Source: WRGT01 sp964450405
Lineage (GTDB): Bacteria > Spirochaetota > UBA4802 > UBA5550
NCBI GenBank assembly: GCA_964450405.1
Contig: CAYVCQ010000003.1
Span: 124,001-188,000 of the forward strand
Direction of reading: 5' to 3'
DNA length: 64,000 bases
Shown: in pieces, positions 9,187 through 18,521 of the stretch
How positions within the stretch are numbered: the first letter of the stretch is position 1
Layout: each line of letters begins with the position of its first letter
Made by a program: the position numbers and the translations under genes
The notes under the pieces: model-generated
What the model was told of the DNA's origin: nothing
Seen by the model: the letters and a program-made list of their open reading frames with translations, nothing else
The model's database searches: none

Positions 9187-10193
9187 TAGTTCAGCCTCTG
9201 ATTATCGTTAAATCTATTGTCACCATCACGATATTTTTTTACAGCCATATTATGTTCTTTGAGGGAACTGGAAAAGTAATGTGATCTGTCGTTCCTGGAA
9301 ACAAAATAAAGATAACTGCTGTCCGCCGGATGGATAGCCGCAATTATCGAATCTCTCCCCGGTGATGAAATCGGTGTAGGAGGAAATCCTTTGTAAAGAT
9401 ATGTATTATATGGCGAATCTGTTTTGAGATGCGAGAAATATATTTTACCTGTGAAACGTTTAACTGCATACCTCACAGTGGGATCACAGTCAAATCTCAT
9501 ATTTTTTTTTATCCTGTTATGAAAAACTGACGATATATACTTTCTTTCCGAGGCTACTGCCGCCTCTTCTTCGATAAGTGACGCGAGTTTAATAACATCG
9601 CCGAAGGATAAACCGCTTTTTTTTATCTCCTTCATACCTATGCTCTCTATAACATTAGAAAACCTTTTATACATTACTTTTATTACTTCACCTGCATTCA
9701 TAGATTCGTTAAACACATAAGTATCCGGAAAAAGATAACCTTCAGCTGTAGTTGAACTGATCCCTATCCTTTTTAAAAACTGCCGGTCGGTACAAAATTT
9801 TAAGAACTCGCTCTTCGATGTAATACCAGAGTCATCGAGTTTTTCTGCTATTTCATAGATATTGTATCCCTCGGGAATAGTTATTTTTTCAGATATAACT
9901 CTTCCCAGAAAAATCACTTTAAGAATATCAAAAGATGTCATTCCTGCTTTTATTCTGTATTTACCGCTCTTATAGTTATAACCGGGATTAATCACCCCTG
10001 ATGCAAGAAAAAAATTGCTGTTTTTAATTAAATTATTTCTTTCTAATCTAACAGCAATCAGGCGGAGAGATTCACCTTCATGAATTATAAAAACTTCATC
10101 TCTCATCAATGACGGGGATTGATTATTATAATATACAACCGCTGATAACAATATCATAAGGAAAATTATAAATATCAATATTTTTCTAATCAT
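9186..10193 (-). CDS. mltG: Endolytic murein transglycosylase MltG (YceG-like)
   Basis: A 335-residue inner-membrane protein with one N-terminal transmembrane helix (ILIFIIFLMILLSAVVYY) and a periplasmic YceG domain. MltG cuts nascent glycan strands and so sets their length. The LysM-like part has FIIHEGESLRLIA; the catalytic part has IKLASLIEEEAAVASER with the expected catalytic Glu, then FDCDPTVRYA, SPYNTYLYKGFPPTPISSPG and AIHPADSSYLYFV. Length is normal. It is the first gene of a one-base-overlap operon with the U32 gene and hisS. Confidence 0.93.
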   Translation of the reverse strand: MIRKILIFIIFLMILLSAVVYYNNQSPSLMRDEVFIIHEGESLRLIAVRLERNNLIKNSNFFLASGVINPGYNYKSGKYRIKAGMTSFDILKVIFLGRVISEKITIPEGYNIYEIAEKLDDSGITSKSEFLKFCTDRQFLKRIGISSTTAEGYLFPDTYVFNESMNAGEVIKVMYKRFSNVIESIGMKEIKKSGLSFGDVIKLASLIEEEAAVASERKYISSVFHNRIKKNMRFDCDPTVRYAVKRFTGKIYFSHLKTDSPYNTYLYKGFPPTPISSPGRDSIIAAIHPADSSYLYFVSRNDRSHYFSSSLKEHNMAVKKYRDGDNRFNDNQRLN

Positions 10194-10371
10194 TTATTAT
10201 TCCTGCTTAATTTGCAATGTTCATTTACAGAGTCTTCAAAACCATCGTCATAGCCTGAATAATTTAGTCAAGCCCTTCAATTTCCTGCCCCCGCAAGTCT
10301 TAGATATAACTCTATCATGAATAATTTTTTCGCCCGAAGCATCCCGTTCAGTTTAGAGTTGGAGTTGATTC

Positions 10372-11298
10372 TTATTTGAATTTCACATCCGATATAATTC
10401 TATCCATATTTGGAACAGTCAGATTGTCCGAGGTTTTCTTTCCCCTGACAGGATGTGCATCAAGCTCTGCAAGAATTTTTTTATTACCCAGCGCATTCTC
10501 GGGATACTCCGAGTACTCTGCAGTATACAATGGAATTTTTAAACTATGCGCTGATTTTGCTGCTTCAAATATTCCTCCAGATTCAGGAGCCTCAACAATG
10601 AATACTGCATGGGACAATGCACAGACAATTCTATTTCTTATGAATGCATTAAATTTACCAGGAGCATCTTCCGGATAAAAGACTGATATTGCAAGAAACC
10701 TTTCTTCATCATAAACCGCTTTAATCATTTCCGGAAGATTCAGTTTTAAAATACCATATGGGAGAACCGCTATTGTACTTCCGCCATATTCAAGAACAGA
10801 CCTGTGTGCAGTCATATCTGCTCCATCTGCAAATCCGCTTATCACAGAAATATCGTGAGCCGCAAGCTCCTTTGCCGCCATATATGCTATAAATTCGCCC
10901 CTGCTGCTGATTTTACTATCCCCGAGTATAGCAGCGCCCTTTTTCTTAAGAATCTTAAGATTCCCGTATGAATACAATATGGGAGGGATATTGTTTCCCA
11001 GTATCTCGTGCAGTCTTTCCGGATAGCTGTTCGAAAAAAAAGTAGTTACGGTTATTCCTGCATCGATAATCTTCTGGTATTCTTCAGTTACTGCAGGGAG
11101 CATCTCGATGGCATTTTTTATGTAGGAGAAAGTTTTAGGCGGAAACTTAAATTCATTTTTCATTTCATCTTCAGTGAGATCAAAAATGTCTGAAAGAGAA
11201 ATTCCTGCACCAGAAATTATTCCATGTATCTCTTTTAAATGTGCAGGTCCAACGCCTGATACTCTTTCGAGTGCTATCCAGTATTTTGTGCTGTTCAT
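10372..11298 (-). CDS. dprA: DNA-processing protein DprA-like
   Basis: A 308-residue protein with the DprA Rossmann fold. DprA loads RecA onto incoming single-stranded DNA during natural transformation and is also present in non-competent bacteria. Recognisable parts are an N-terminal helix-hairpin-helix region (IALERVSGVGPAHLKEI), the YPERL motif before the fold, the core ISGFADGADMTAHRSVLEYG, STIAVLPYG, and AFIRNRIVCALSHAVFIVEA. The usual GSR motif is altered (ILGDSKISSRG), and the chain ends without a clear winged helix. It is somewhat divergent but probably functional. Confidence 0.82.
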   Translation of the reverse strand: MNSTKYWIALERVSGVGPAHLKEIHGIISGAGISLSDIFDLTEDEMKNEFKFPPKTFSYIKNAIEMLPAVTEEYQKIIDAGITVTTFFSNSYPERLHEILGNNIPPILYSYGNLKILKKKGAAILGDSKISSRGEFIAYMAAKELAAHDISVISGFADGADMTAHRSVLEYGGSTIAVLPYGILKLNLPEMIKAVYDEERFLAISVFYPEDAPGKFNAFIRNRIVCALSHAVFIVEAPESGGIFEAAKSAHSLKIPLYTAEYSEYPENALGNKKILAELDAHPVRGKKTSDNLTVPNMDRIISDVKFK

Positions 11299-11370
11299 AT
11301 TTTTATTTTACTTTATTTATTTTTTATGTTCCTTCGGGATCTAAGAAGCAAACTCCATTAAAATCCTCCC

Positions 11371-11546
11371 AGCCCCACAACCTCCGGTCGTTGGACTTGA
11401 AGATAGTATTCTAAAATTGATTTTTAAAAGACATTATTATCAACATTGTCTTTTAAGTCCCCCTCCGGGGGATTTAGGGGGCCTTTCCGGAATATTTTTT
11501 CTCCACATAAAGATGTGGAGAAAAGTCGACCGGGGGTTGGGGACTA
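11371..11546. repeat. Cluster of nested inverted repeats between dprA and the YlbF-like gene
   Basis: Outer arms AGCCCCACAACCTCCGGTCG near 11371-11390 and CGACCGGGGGTTGGGGACT near 11528-11546 are imperfect inverted copies. Inside lie TTAAAAGACA / TGTCTTTTAA, a CCCCC/GGGGG hairpin, and TTTTCTCCACA / TGTGGAGAAAA. AAGATAGT and ACTATCTT near the two edges also pair. The far end touches the stop codon of the YlbF-like gene. It may be a composite terminator or a non-coding palindromic element. Confidence 0.55.
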
Positions 11547-11876
11547 TCTTTCAGGATTCTTAATTCTTTCCTGAACTATTTTTATAAAGTCCAGATATTC
11601 CCTCTGGGCAAGTATATGGTCTTTAACAGTTGCATTTTTATCAAATTCATCTTTGAGAATTTCAAGTTCAGCTTTACCGGTTGATATCTCCGCCTCTGTC
11701 CCTTCGAGATTGTTAATCTCTCCCCCTATTCTTATAAGTTCAGCCAGTAACCTCTGAGCAGCGACATCACGCTTCATCTTCTCAAGACTGTCCCTGTACT
11801 TTACTGTAATTTCATGATTTTCAATCATCCTGGCGAGATCTCTCGCCTTCTCTATTATAAATTCGTATTTTTCCAT
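11544..11876 (-). CDS. YlbF/YmcA family protein
   Basis: About 110 residues from the ATG at 11876, four bases after the stop of the M23 gene; an alternative start at 11894 would overlap that gene. The protein is almost entirely helical (MEKYEFIIEKARDLARMIEN, then a Glu/Lys-rich stretch, ending with HILAQREYLDFIKIVQERI), matching the Com_YlbF family. In Bacillus, YlbF, YmcA and YaaT act together with RNase Y in mRNA maturation; diderm members are less studied. It is probably co-translated with the LysM/M23 protein upstream. Confidence 0.7.
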   Translation of the reverse strand: MEKYEFIIEKARDLARMIENHEITVKYRDSLEKMKRDVAAQRLLAELIRIGGEINNLEGTEAEISTGKAELEILKDEFDKNATVKDHILAQREYLDFIKIVQERIKNPER

Positions 11877-11880
11877 CAGT

Positions 11881-12810
11881 TTACCACAAAACATCCATTG
11901 GATTTAATAATTTATCATTATGCCAGAGAGTAAAATGAAGATGAGGACCTGTTGATAATCCGGTAGAACCCACTCTTCCCAGAACTTTTCCAGCCTTTAC
12001 TCTTTCACCCTGTTTTGCAAATATTGCAGACATATGACCGTACATGGTCTTGTATCCGTTATCATGCTGAATAATAACAGCCTTTCCGTAACCGCCGTTC
12101 CAGCCGGTGCTGACAACAACTCCCTCGCGGGCTGCTCCAATAAATGTTCCATATGGAGATGCTATGTCAAGACCATTGTGAAATCTTGTATCTCTGAAAA
12201 TCGGGTGTTTCCTGTTCCCGAAAAATGAGCTCAGTCTCCCGCCGAGAGGTGACCTGAACATCTGGCGCAATTTAAATTGTCCTGCAAGATTCGCAGTCAT
12301 ATTGTCAGTTCTTGGCCTTGCATCTTTTATAAAAACAACAATTGGTGCGCGATTACCTATAAATCCGGAATACATCGAATATAAAAAAGGGAGCTTTTGA
12401 ACTTCTATATCTCCAGGCAGAACACCATGCAGTTCAGCAAGTGCAGCCGCATCTCCCGGATTGTTTACAAACTCAATTGTACCGGATTCAGATGGTACAA
12501 TTACAGTTTGAGATTTCTTCGCCCTGAGATCCTCCCAGAAAATATTTATACCAATAAGTGTATCAATATTTATTTTATAATCCCTGGCAATTTTCCAGAA
12601 ATTATCACCCTTCCGGACGGTGATATAATTTAATTTAACAGTTTTAAATTCAACTTTTTCTTTCAAGTAGTTTATATAGTTTTCTTCTGTTTTAAAATAT
12701 GAGTGGCTCTCCAGTGTTATGTCGCTTCCCTTTTTACTAAAAAAAGAACAAAATATTCCGAAAACCATTAACAGTGAGAGTAAAGATGCAGAGACTATTT
12801 TTTTATACAT
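11881..12810 (-). CDS. LysM and M23 peptidoglycan endopeptidase
   Basis: 309 residues: an N-terminal signal/anchor (ASLLSLLMVFGIFCSFF), a LysM peptidoglycan-binding domain at about 60-105 (YITVRKGDNFWKIARDYKIN), and a C-terminal M23 metallopeptidase domain. The zinc ligands are seen in RFHNGLDIASPYG (HxxxD) and GPHLHFTLWH (HxH), with MYGHMS between, so the active site appears complete. It is expected to cut peptide cross-links in the periplasm during growth or division. Confidence 0.92.
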   Translation of the reverse strand: MYKKIVSASLLSLLMVFGIFCSFFSKKGSDITLESHSYFKTEENYINYLKEKVEFKTVKLNYITVRKGDNFWKIARDYKINIDTLIGINIFWEDLRAKKSQTVIVPSESGTIEFVNNPGDAAALAELHGVLPGDIEVQKLPFLYSMYSGFIGNRAPIVVFIKDARPRTDNMTANLAGQFKLRQMFRSPLGGRLSSFFGNRKHPIFRDTRFHNGLDIASPYGTFIGAAREGVVVSTGWNGGYGKAVIIQHDNGYKTMYGHMSAIFAKQGERVKAGKVLGRVGSTGLSTGPHLHFTLWHNDKLLNPMDVLW

Positions 12811-12914
12811 AAATTTTCCGATTTTAAATTTTCTATAATAAAAAAAATTTAAATAAATTGGTCAAACACAAAATAATATTTCATAATTATTTATTGTCAA
12901 TAACAGGTGCTTCG

Positions 12915-12937
12915 CCTGCTGCGCTCCGCGCTGCAGG
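12915..12937. repeat. GC-rich hairpin
   Basis: CCTGCTGCGC at 12915-12924 and GCGCTGCAGG at 12928-12937 pair with one mismatch over a TCC loop, in an otherwise AT-rich gap of 200 bases upstream of the M23 gene and downstream of the HAMP gene (both minus strand). No T-run follows on either side, so a terminator role is unproven. Confidence 0.4.
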
Positions 12938-13012
12938 TGAAAATAGGGAGTTCAGGTCTGAATTAATCACCAGTAAAAATAGATCAGATGAGCCTGACCA
13001 ATGCGGAAAAAA

Positions 13013-13549
13013 TTATTTATGTTTATCCTTTATTGAATCAACCAGATCGACAAATAATCCATAGAATTTTTTCAATTCATCCTTATCTCGAAGAGGACGC
13101 GGTTCGGGGAACTCCCCATTGATGATTTCTTTAATGTATTTAGACATTACATATATAGGACCTGATATTCTATGAGTAATTCTTATGATCATTACAAACA
13201 AAATAAAACCCTGGACAATTACACAGATTATCATTGAAACAAGAAGGTATTTGTTAAACTGGGCAATTTTATTGATATTATTAAGATTATTATCATGTCG
13301 CTTGGTCAGCATATCAATTGTAGTTTTATAACCATCATCAGGCTGACCGGAAATGCTTGTAGTCTGCATAAGCTGAAAAATACTATCTTCAATCTGATAT
13401 ATATTATTTATTTTCTCATTGTTATAAACAACGCTTGCAGCAATAGAAGATAGAATTATCAGAGAAATAACTGCCACAACTCCAAGAATAGAAAAAGCAG
13501 TTCTCAGCTGAAAACCTTTATCAATAATAACCTTCTTTCTTTTAGCCAT
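13013..13549 (-). CDS. Stand-alone HAMP-domain membrane protein
   Basis: 178 residues with two transmembrane helices (about 17-40, AFSILGVVAVISLIILSSIA; and about 103-125, LLVSMIICVIVQGFILFVMI) around a short periplasmic segment, then a HAMP-like linker (RITHRISGPIYVMSKYIKEI) containing the conserved Pro. It ends about 40 residues after the HAMP with no kinase, cyclase or methyl-accepting domain. Such proteins may regulate a partner through helix packing. No specific function is recognised. Confidence 0.7.
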   Translation of the reverse strand: MAKRKKVIIDKGFQLRTAFSILGVVAVISLIILSSIAASVVYNNEKINNIYQIEDSIFQLMQTTSISGQPDDGYKTTIDMLTKRHDNNLNNINKIAQFNKYLLVSMIICVIVQGFILFVMIIRITHRISGPIYVMSKYIKEIINGEFPEPRPLRDKDELKKFYGLFVDLVDSIKDKHK

Positions 13550-13834
13550 AAATCACCAGCCTGATAGTAATTATAAAGAAATCGCGAAAACTCCATTTTG
13601 AAACATAACAAATCTCACCGGAGTTTTAAATTGTCTCACCCCATGATTTTCCCGTAAAATATAGCCTCACAGAATGTTCTATTTACAATATAATGTATTT
13701 TTGTAATATAGTATAGAATAATATGTATTTCCGTGATAAAAACTACATTTTCCACATCGTTAAATATAAGCTGAATCTATCTGAAGAGCAATTTTCTCCG
13801 TCCGTTAAATTATTTATCAATAACAGATTAAATA

Positions 13835-14431
13835 TTATTTAAAAAACTCTTCCGGAACATCACTAGCGGTTATCATTTTATAAAAAAGACTCAGTGGAAA
13901 ACCTATGACATTGGTCATTGATCCATTCACTTCATCAACAAGCAGATCTCCATGATCCTGTATTGCATATGATCCGGCTTTATCACTATAATTTACCAGA
14001 TTCAGATATTTCTTTATTATTTCATCACTTAGTATCTTAAATTTTACAGAGGTTTTTTCACAATTATAATGTCTGTTAGTTTTAATCCCGTATTTTAAGA
14101 CTACACATAACCCGGTTAGTACAAAATGCTCTTTTCCGGAAAGCAGACTCAGCATTGAAACTGCCTCATCCTCTGATGCGGGCTTGCCGAGAATTTTTCC
14201 ATCTATAGAAACAATAGTATCGGAAGTTATTACACAGCTTTTATCAGAAAGATTTAAACCGGAAAGTACTGCATCCATTTTTAAATTGGTAATTCTACAT
14301 GTATAGTCTGTTGCATTTTCGTTTTCAAGAAGACTCTCATCAACTGAAGGTAAAACAATCTGAACATCTCCAAAGATACCTTCGAGGATAGTTTTTCTTC
14401 TTGGTGAACCAGATCCAAGAATTATATTCAC
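13835..14431 (-). CDS. maf: Maf-like nucleotide pyrophosphatase
   Basis: 198 residues of the Maf/HAM1-like family. These hydrolyse dTTP/UTP or modified nucleotides and are linked to septum control. The family signature is present: ILGSGSPRRKTIL at the N-terminus, VLPSVDES, SDTIVSIDGKILGKP, LSGKEHFVLTGLCVV, and YAIQDHGDLLVDEVNGSMTNV-type C-terminal motif with IGFPLSLFYKM. The start codon overlaps the relA/spoT stop by one base, so the two are coupled. Confidence 0.92.
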   Translation of the reverse strand: MNIILGSGSPRRKTILEGIFGDVQIVLPSVDESLLENENATDYTCRITNLKMDAVLSGLNLSDKSCVITSDTIVSIDGKILGKPASEDEAVSMLSLLSGKEHFVLTGLCVVLKYGIKTNRHYNCEKTSVKFKILSDEIIKKYLNLVNYSDKAGSYAIQDHGDLLVDEVNGSMTNVIGFPLSLFYKMITASDVPEEFFK

Positions 14432-16476
14432 TACTTCAAAACTACCTTTTCATTAATTTTATAAACATTTGTCACACTTTTAATTTTATTGATACGCTTG
14501 ATTATCTCCTGCAGATGTTCATTACTCATTACTTCAAGAATAAACTTCAGCACTGCTTTTCCGCTCCCTATTGATTGAGCTTCCACTTTCAGTATGTTTG
14601 ATTTTGCCAGTGAAATTTCATCAGTCACATCTTTCAGAAGATTTGGTCTATCAATGGATTCTACTGTCATTTTGATCGGATATCTGTTCTTGTCATCTTT
14701 TTCCCAGATAATACTGATAAATCGTTCTTTTTCTCCGCTTAGTCTTTCCAGAGATGGACAGGATTTTTTATGTATCGTTATTCCTCTTCCGCGTGTTATA
14801 AAGCCGTTAACCTCATCCCCGGGGATGGGCTGACAACACTGGGCAAGTTTAATCAGTACATTATTATTTCCCTCAATACTTATACCAATTTTACTCCCTT
14901 TGCTGAAGTTTTTAACCCGTATCTGCTCCTCTTCCGGTATAGACACACTAGCTTTTTTAACGTCTTTTTTCTTCTCTTCTTTTCTTTTTATCTCTTCTTC
15001 GGATTTAGCAAATTCATCGTTATGCTTTTTAAGCCAGTTCCTGATTTTATATCTTGCATTTCCGGATTTTACGAGCTTCATCCATGCTTCTACCGGATGT
15101 GCATTTTTTGAAGTTATAATCTCAATTATTTCACCGCTTTTTAATTTTGTTCTCAGAGGTATAAGCTTGTTGTTTACTTTTGCACCGGAACATCTGTTTC
15201 CAACTTCAGTGTGAATTGCATAGGCAAAATCCAACGGTGTTGCTCCGGAGGGAAGTTTAATTATTTCTCCTCTTGGTGTAAAAACAAATATCTCATCCTC
15301 GTAGAGATCCATCTTTACAGTGGAGACAAAATCCCTTGTGTTCATTGAATCGATATTTATATTATTAAGACTATTTAGTATCGATAAATTCTTATAATTG
15401 CTTTTCTGATGTTTTTCACCATCTTTATAGATCCAATGCGCCGCTATTCCCATTTCCGCGGTTGCATCCATCTCTCTGGTTCTTATCTGAACCTCAAGTG
15501 GAAGCCCCTCCGGACCTATAACTGAAGTATGAAGCGACTGATACATGTTTGATTTTGGAACCGCAATGTAATCTTTAAATCTTCCTTCAATAGGTGACCA
15601 TATAGAATGTATAACTCCGAGAATTGCATAGCAGTCTTTCATCTCATCAGCAAGAAGCCGTATCCCTCTTACATCATAGATATCATCAAAAGTTTTGTTA
15701 CTCAAAACCATTTTTCTATATATTGAATAAAAACTTTTTGCTCTCCCTTTAATTTCAACTTTTATCCCCAGTTCTCCCAGTTTAAAGTTTATCAGATTTC
15801 TTATATTTTCAAGATAAACTTCAACTTCAGATTCTCTTTGAGCAATTTTACTTTTTATTTCATTAAATTCTTCTTTGTATAAAATATGAAAAGAAAGATC
15901 CTCAAGTTCTGTAGCAAGCCTTGATATACCAAGCCTTCGCGCTATGGGCGCATATATATCCAGAGTCTCTTTAGCAATCCTCTGCTGTTTATGTTCCGGC
16001 TGAAACATAAGGGTGCGCATATTATGAAGTTTATCTGCTAGTTTTATTATTATTACTCTGATGTCGTTTATAGTTGCAAGAAGCATTTTTCTGAGAGTTT
16101 CGGCCTGAGCGTGAGATTTTGAACGGTTTTTCAGAGAAGATATCTTTGTTACACCATCAACAAGCATTGCAACTTCATCATTAAACTCTCTGGCCAGATA
16201 ATCCATGGAATGTTCAGTATCTTCAACAACATCATGAAGCAGGGCGGCACAAATGGTTGTTGTATCAAGGCGGAGCAGAGCAAGCGTTATTGCAACTTCA
16301 AGGGGGTGTATTATATACGGTTCACCTGACAGACGCATCTGTCCGTCATGTGCTTTGTAGGCGACATCATAAGCCTTTTTAACAATTTCAAGATCAGAAT
16401 CAGGGTTATTTTTCCTGATTAAATCAATTAATGTCTCAATGTCCCTCTGGCGTATTTTAAATTCGAATTCTGTCAT
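14431..16476 (-). CDS. relA: Bifunctional (p)ppGpp synthetase/hydrolase RelA/SpoT
   Basis: 681 residues of the long RSH family, controlling the stringent response. The hydrolase domain (about 30-190) has the HD motif in CAALLHDVVEDTEHS. The synthetase domain (about 240-355) has YDVRGIRLLADEM, GRFKDYIAVPKSNMYQSLHT and LEVQIRT. The RFKD sequence is the RxKD form seen in bifunctional enzymes rather than the ExDD of RelA-type synthetases, so both activities are expected. The TGS domain (about 400-460, IFVFTPRGEIIKLP), a charged helical region, the conserved-Cys domain (AQCCQPIPGDEV) and an ACT domain follow. It is the first gene of a pair with maf. Confidence 0.95.
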   Translation of the reverse strand: MTEFEFKIRQRDIETLIDLIRKNNPDSDLEIVKKAYDVAYKAHDGQMRLSGEPYIIHPLEVAITLALLRLDTTTICAALLHDVVEDTEHSMDYLAREFNDEVAMLVDGVTKISSLKNRSKSHAQAETLRKMLLATINDIRVIIIKLADKLHNMRTLMFQPEHKQQRIAKETLDIYAPIARRLGISRLATELEDLSFHILYKEEFNEIKSKIAQRESEVEVYLENIRNLINFKLGELGIKVEIKGRAKSFYSIYRKMVLSNKTFDDIYDVRGIRLLADEMKDCYAILGVIHSIWSPIEGRFKDYIAVPKSNMYQSLHTSVIGPEGLPLEVQIRTREMDATAEMGIAAHWIYKDGEKHQKSNYKNLSILNSLNNINIDSMNTRDFVSTVKMDLYEDEIFVFTPRGEIIKLPSGATPLDFAYAIHTEVGNRCSGAKVNNKLIPLRTKLKSGEIIEIITSKNAHPVEAWMKLVKSGNARYKIRNWLKKHNDEFAKSEEEIKRKEEKKKDVKKASVSIPEEEQIRVKNFSKGSKIGISIEGNNNVLIKLAQCCQPIPGDEVNGFITRGRGITIHKKSCPSLERLSGEKERFISIIWEKDDKNRYPIKMTVESIDRPNLLKDVTDEISLAKSNILKVEAQSIGSGKAVLKFILEVMSNEHLQEIIKRINKIKSVTNVYKINEKVVLK

Positions 16477-16676
16477 AATATTTTTAATATATCAGTTGAA
16501 TAAAACAATTACTGTAATTATTATAATTAAAACTAAAAAATTTACAAGACACTTAAGTCAAGCTATATATTGAAGCATTGAACAATTTTAAATTAAAAAA
16601 ATTACGGTAGAATTTTTCTCAAGAAATCTGCAAATATTACCGATAATAAAAAAAAATATACTATAAGAATAAGGCA

Positions 16677-18362
16677 ATGCTGAATAAATTTGCGGTAAAA
16701 CATCTCCTCCTTATCACATTGATTCTTTTCTTTAAGAGTGGCGCATCGACGCAGACTGCTCTCCCTCTTCCGCACATTGCATTTGACATAAAGGCTGAAA
16801 GGATCAAGTTCTCAAATGATTCAGTTAAAATTACCTGGAAAATGGATAAACAGTATCAGGGTGATTTCTATGTGGGACGAAGCGAGAAGGAGATGGCAAC
16901 AACCGAAGATGTTCTGCAGGCAAAGCTAATTGGAACATTTATTTCCGGCCAGGATGGAATTCTGATCGACCGCGATATTCAGCAGGGGAAAAAGTATTAC
17001 TACATTATTATTGCCAAGGATTTTCTACTTAAACGAAAAATTGATATTATAAAAAATACTAATTACACAGGGGAACCGGTTTCAATATTTATTGAACCTG
17101 AATCAGTTCAGGCAATTCGGGCTGATGTATCTGATGACAATTCAATTCTAATAAGCTGGAAAAAAGGAAGCGGCAGCAGTGAAAAATTTAATATCTATAG
17201 AAGCAGAAGTGCCATTTCATCCGGCGGAGAACTTGGGGTTGCTGAAAAAATCGGAGTAATAGAAAAAACAGAGTATGCTGATAAAAATATACCCGACTAC
17301 GGAAGCTATTTTTATGCAGTAACAATTACAGATAAAAATGGTATAGAATATTTTAATCCCAAAATCGACCAGAATTTTACATCAAATGGAATATATCTAA
17401 AGGGAAAAACTCTAACTACACCATTAAATGTGGGTGCTTTTATAGGTGAAAAAAATTCAATAATTATCAAATGGGAGAAATCTGAATCCAGAACCGTAAA
17501 GGAACTTAAGGGCTACGAAATTTACAGATCTGATGAAATAATAAACTCACTTCTTAAATTAAAATTCTCCAAACTTATCCAGATCGTCGACAACAAAACC
17601 TTATTATATACAGACAAAGAATTGCCTCCCGGAAAATACTGTTACGCTGTCTTTTCAAGATATAGTGACGGCACAGTTGACATCAACTTTGATACAGACT
17701 CAAACTATACTAAAATGCCCTTAATAATAACCCTCCCCTATAAAGTTAACGCAATTAACCATGAAGTTGCAGACAAAAAAATTATTTTACGATGGAGCTA
17801 TAGCGGCAATACCGGCAATGAACTTGTTTCAATATTCAAATCACTGAAAATTCCTTCCGATTCATCAGCAATTATGAATGATGACATAGTCGGAACAGAG
17901 AATATAAAAGCCGGGAAATTTATAGTAAATTCTCCAGCTCCAGGTACATTTTATTACGGTGTTTTGTGCAGAAATGAGAATGAGATTATAAAGATTACAA
18001 AGGGAATCAATATTATCCCTTCACCAATTGACAGGGAATCTGATTTCATTGCTGAAAAAAAGGAAAAAATCACGGAAAAAGAGACCGTTAATTATCAGAA
18101 CGACGGACTTGACTCTATTATCCGCAATACATATTATAAAGGTAAATATGGTCTGGCTCTAAAAGAGCTGAAAAAATTCAGTAAAACTTCCGACAATAAA
18201 TACGATCAGTCGAAAGTAAAACTTTTTCTTGCAAAAACATATATTGAGCTTCATGAATATAATAAAAGTATTAAACTTCTCAATAATGAAGATGTTAAGA
18301 CTAATTTCCCGGAAGAAACAAAGTTCTGGTTTGAATTTGCAATAGTAAGATTGAAACAATGA
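16677..18362 (+). CDS. Secreted FN3-repeat protein with C-terminal TPR-like region
   Basis: 561 residues with a signal peptide (about 1-25, LLLITLILFFKSGAS). Several fibronectin type III-like units follow, seen as repeated pairs such as VKITWKMDKQYQGDFYVGRS ... KKYYYIII, ISWKKGSGSSEKFNIYRS ... YFYAVTI, IIKWEKSESRT ... YCYAVFS and LRWSYSGNTG ... TFYYGVLC. The last 80 residues resemble one or two TPR units (ALKELKKFSKTS, KLFLAKTYIELHEYNKSIKL). It is probably periplasmic or outer-membrane associated, perhaps acting with the TPR protein just downstream. No named function. Confidence 0.7.
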   Translation: MLNKFAVKHLLLITLILFFKSGASTQTALPLPHIAFDIKAERIKFSNDSVKITWKMDKQYQGDFYVGRSEKEMATTEDVLQAKLIGTFISGQDGILIDRDIQQGKKYYYIIIAKDFLLKRKIDIIKNTNYTGEPVSIFIEPESVQAIRADVSDDNSILISWKKGSGSSEKFNIYRSRSAISSGGELGVAEKIGVIEKTEYADKNIPDYGSYFYAVTITDKNGIEYFNPKIDQNFTSNGIYLKGKTLTTPLNVGAFIGEKNSIIIKWEKSESRTVKELKGYEIYRSDEIINSLLKLKFSKLIQIVDNKTLLYTDKELPPGKYCYAVFSRYSDGTVDINFDTDSNYTKMPLIITLPYKVNAINHEVADKKIILRWSYSGNTGNELVSIFKSLKIPSDSSAIMNDDIVGTENIKAGKFIVNSPAPGTFYYGVLCRNENEIIKITKGINIIPSPIDRESDFIAEKKEKITEKETVNYQNDGLDSIIRNTYYKGKYGLALKELKKFSKTSDNKYDQSKVKLFLAKTYIELHEYNKSIKLLNNEDVKTNFPEETKFWFEFAIVRLKQ

Positions 18363-18521
18363 GAATCCAAAACTATGTTTTTTAGTAACAGCTAATAAAT
18401 CGGTGATGAAACTACTCTCCCTCAAGCCGAAGGCGCGCAGGAGACAACATACCGCTGGTTTTTGAGCTTTTATGTTTTTAAACCGTATTATATCAATAAA
18501 GAATTTCAGGAGAGAAAATAA

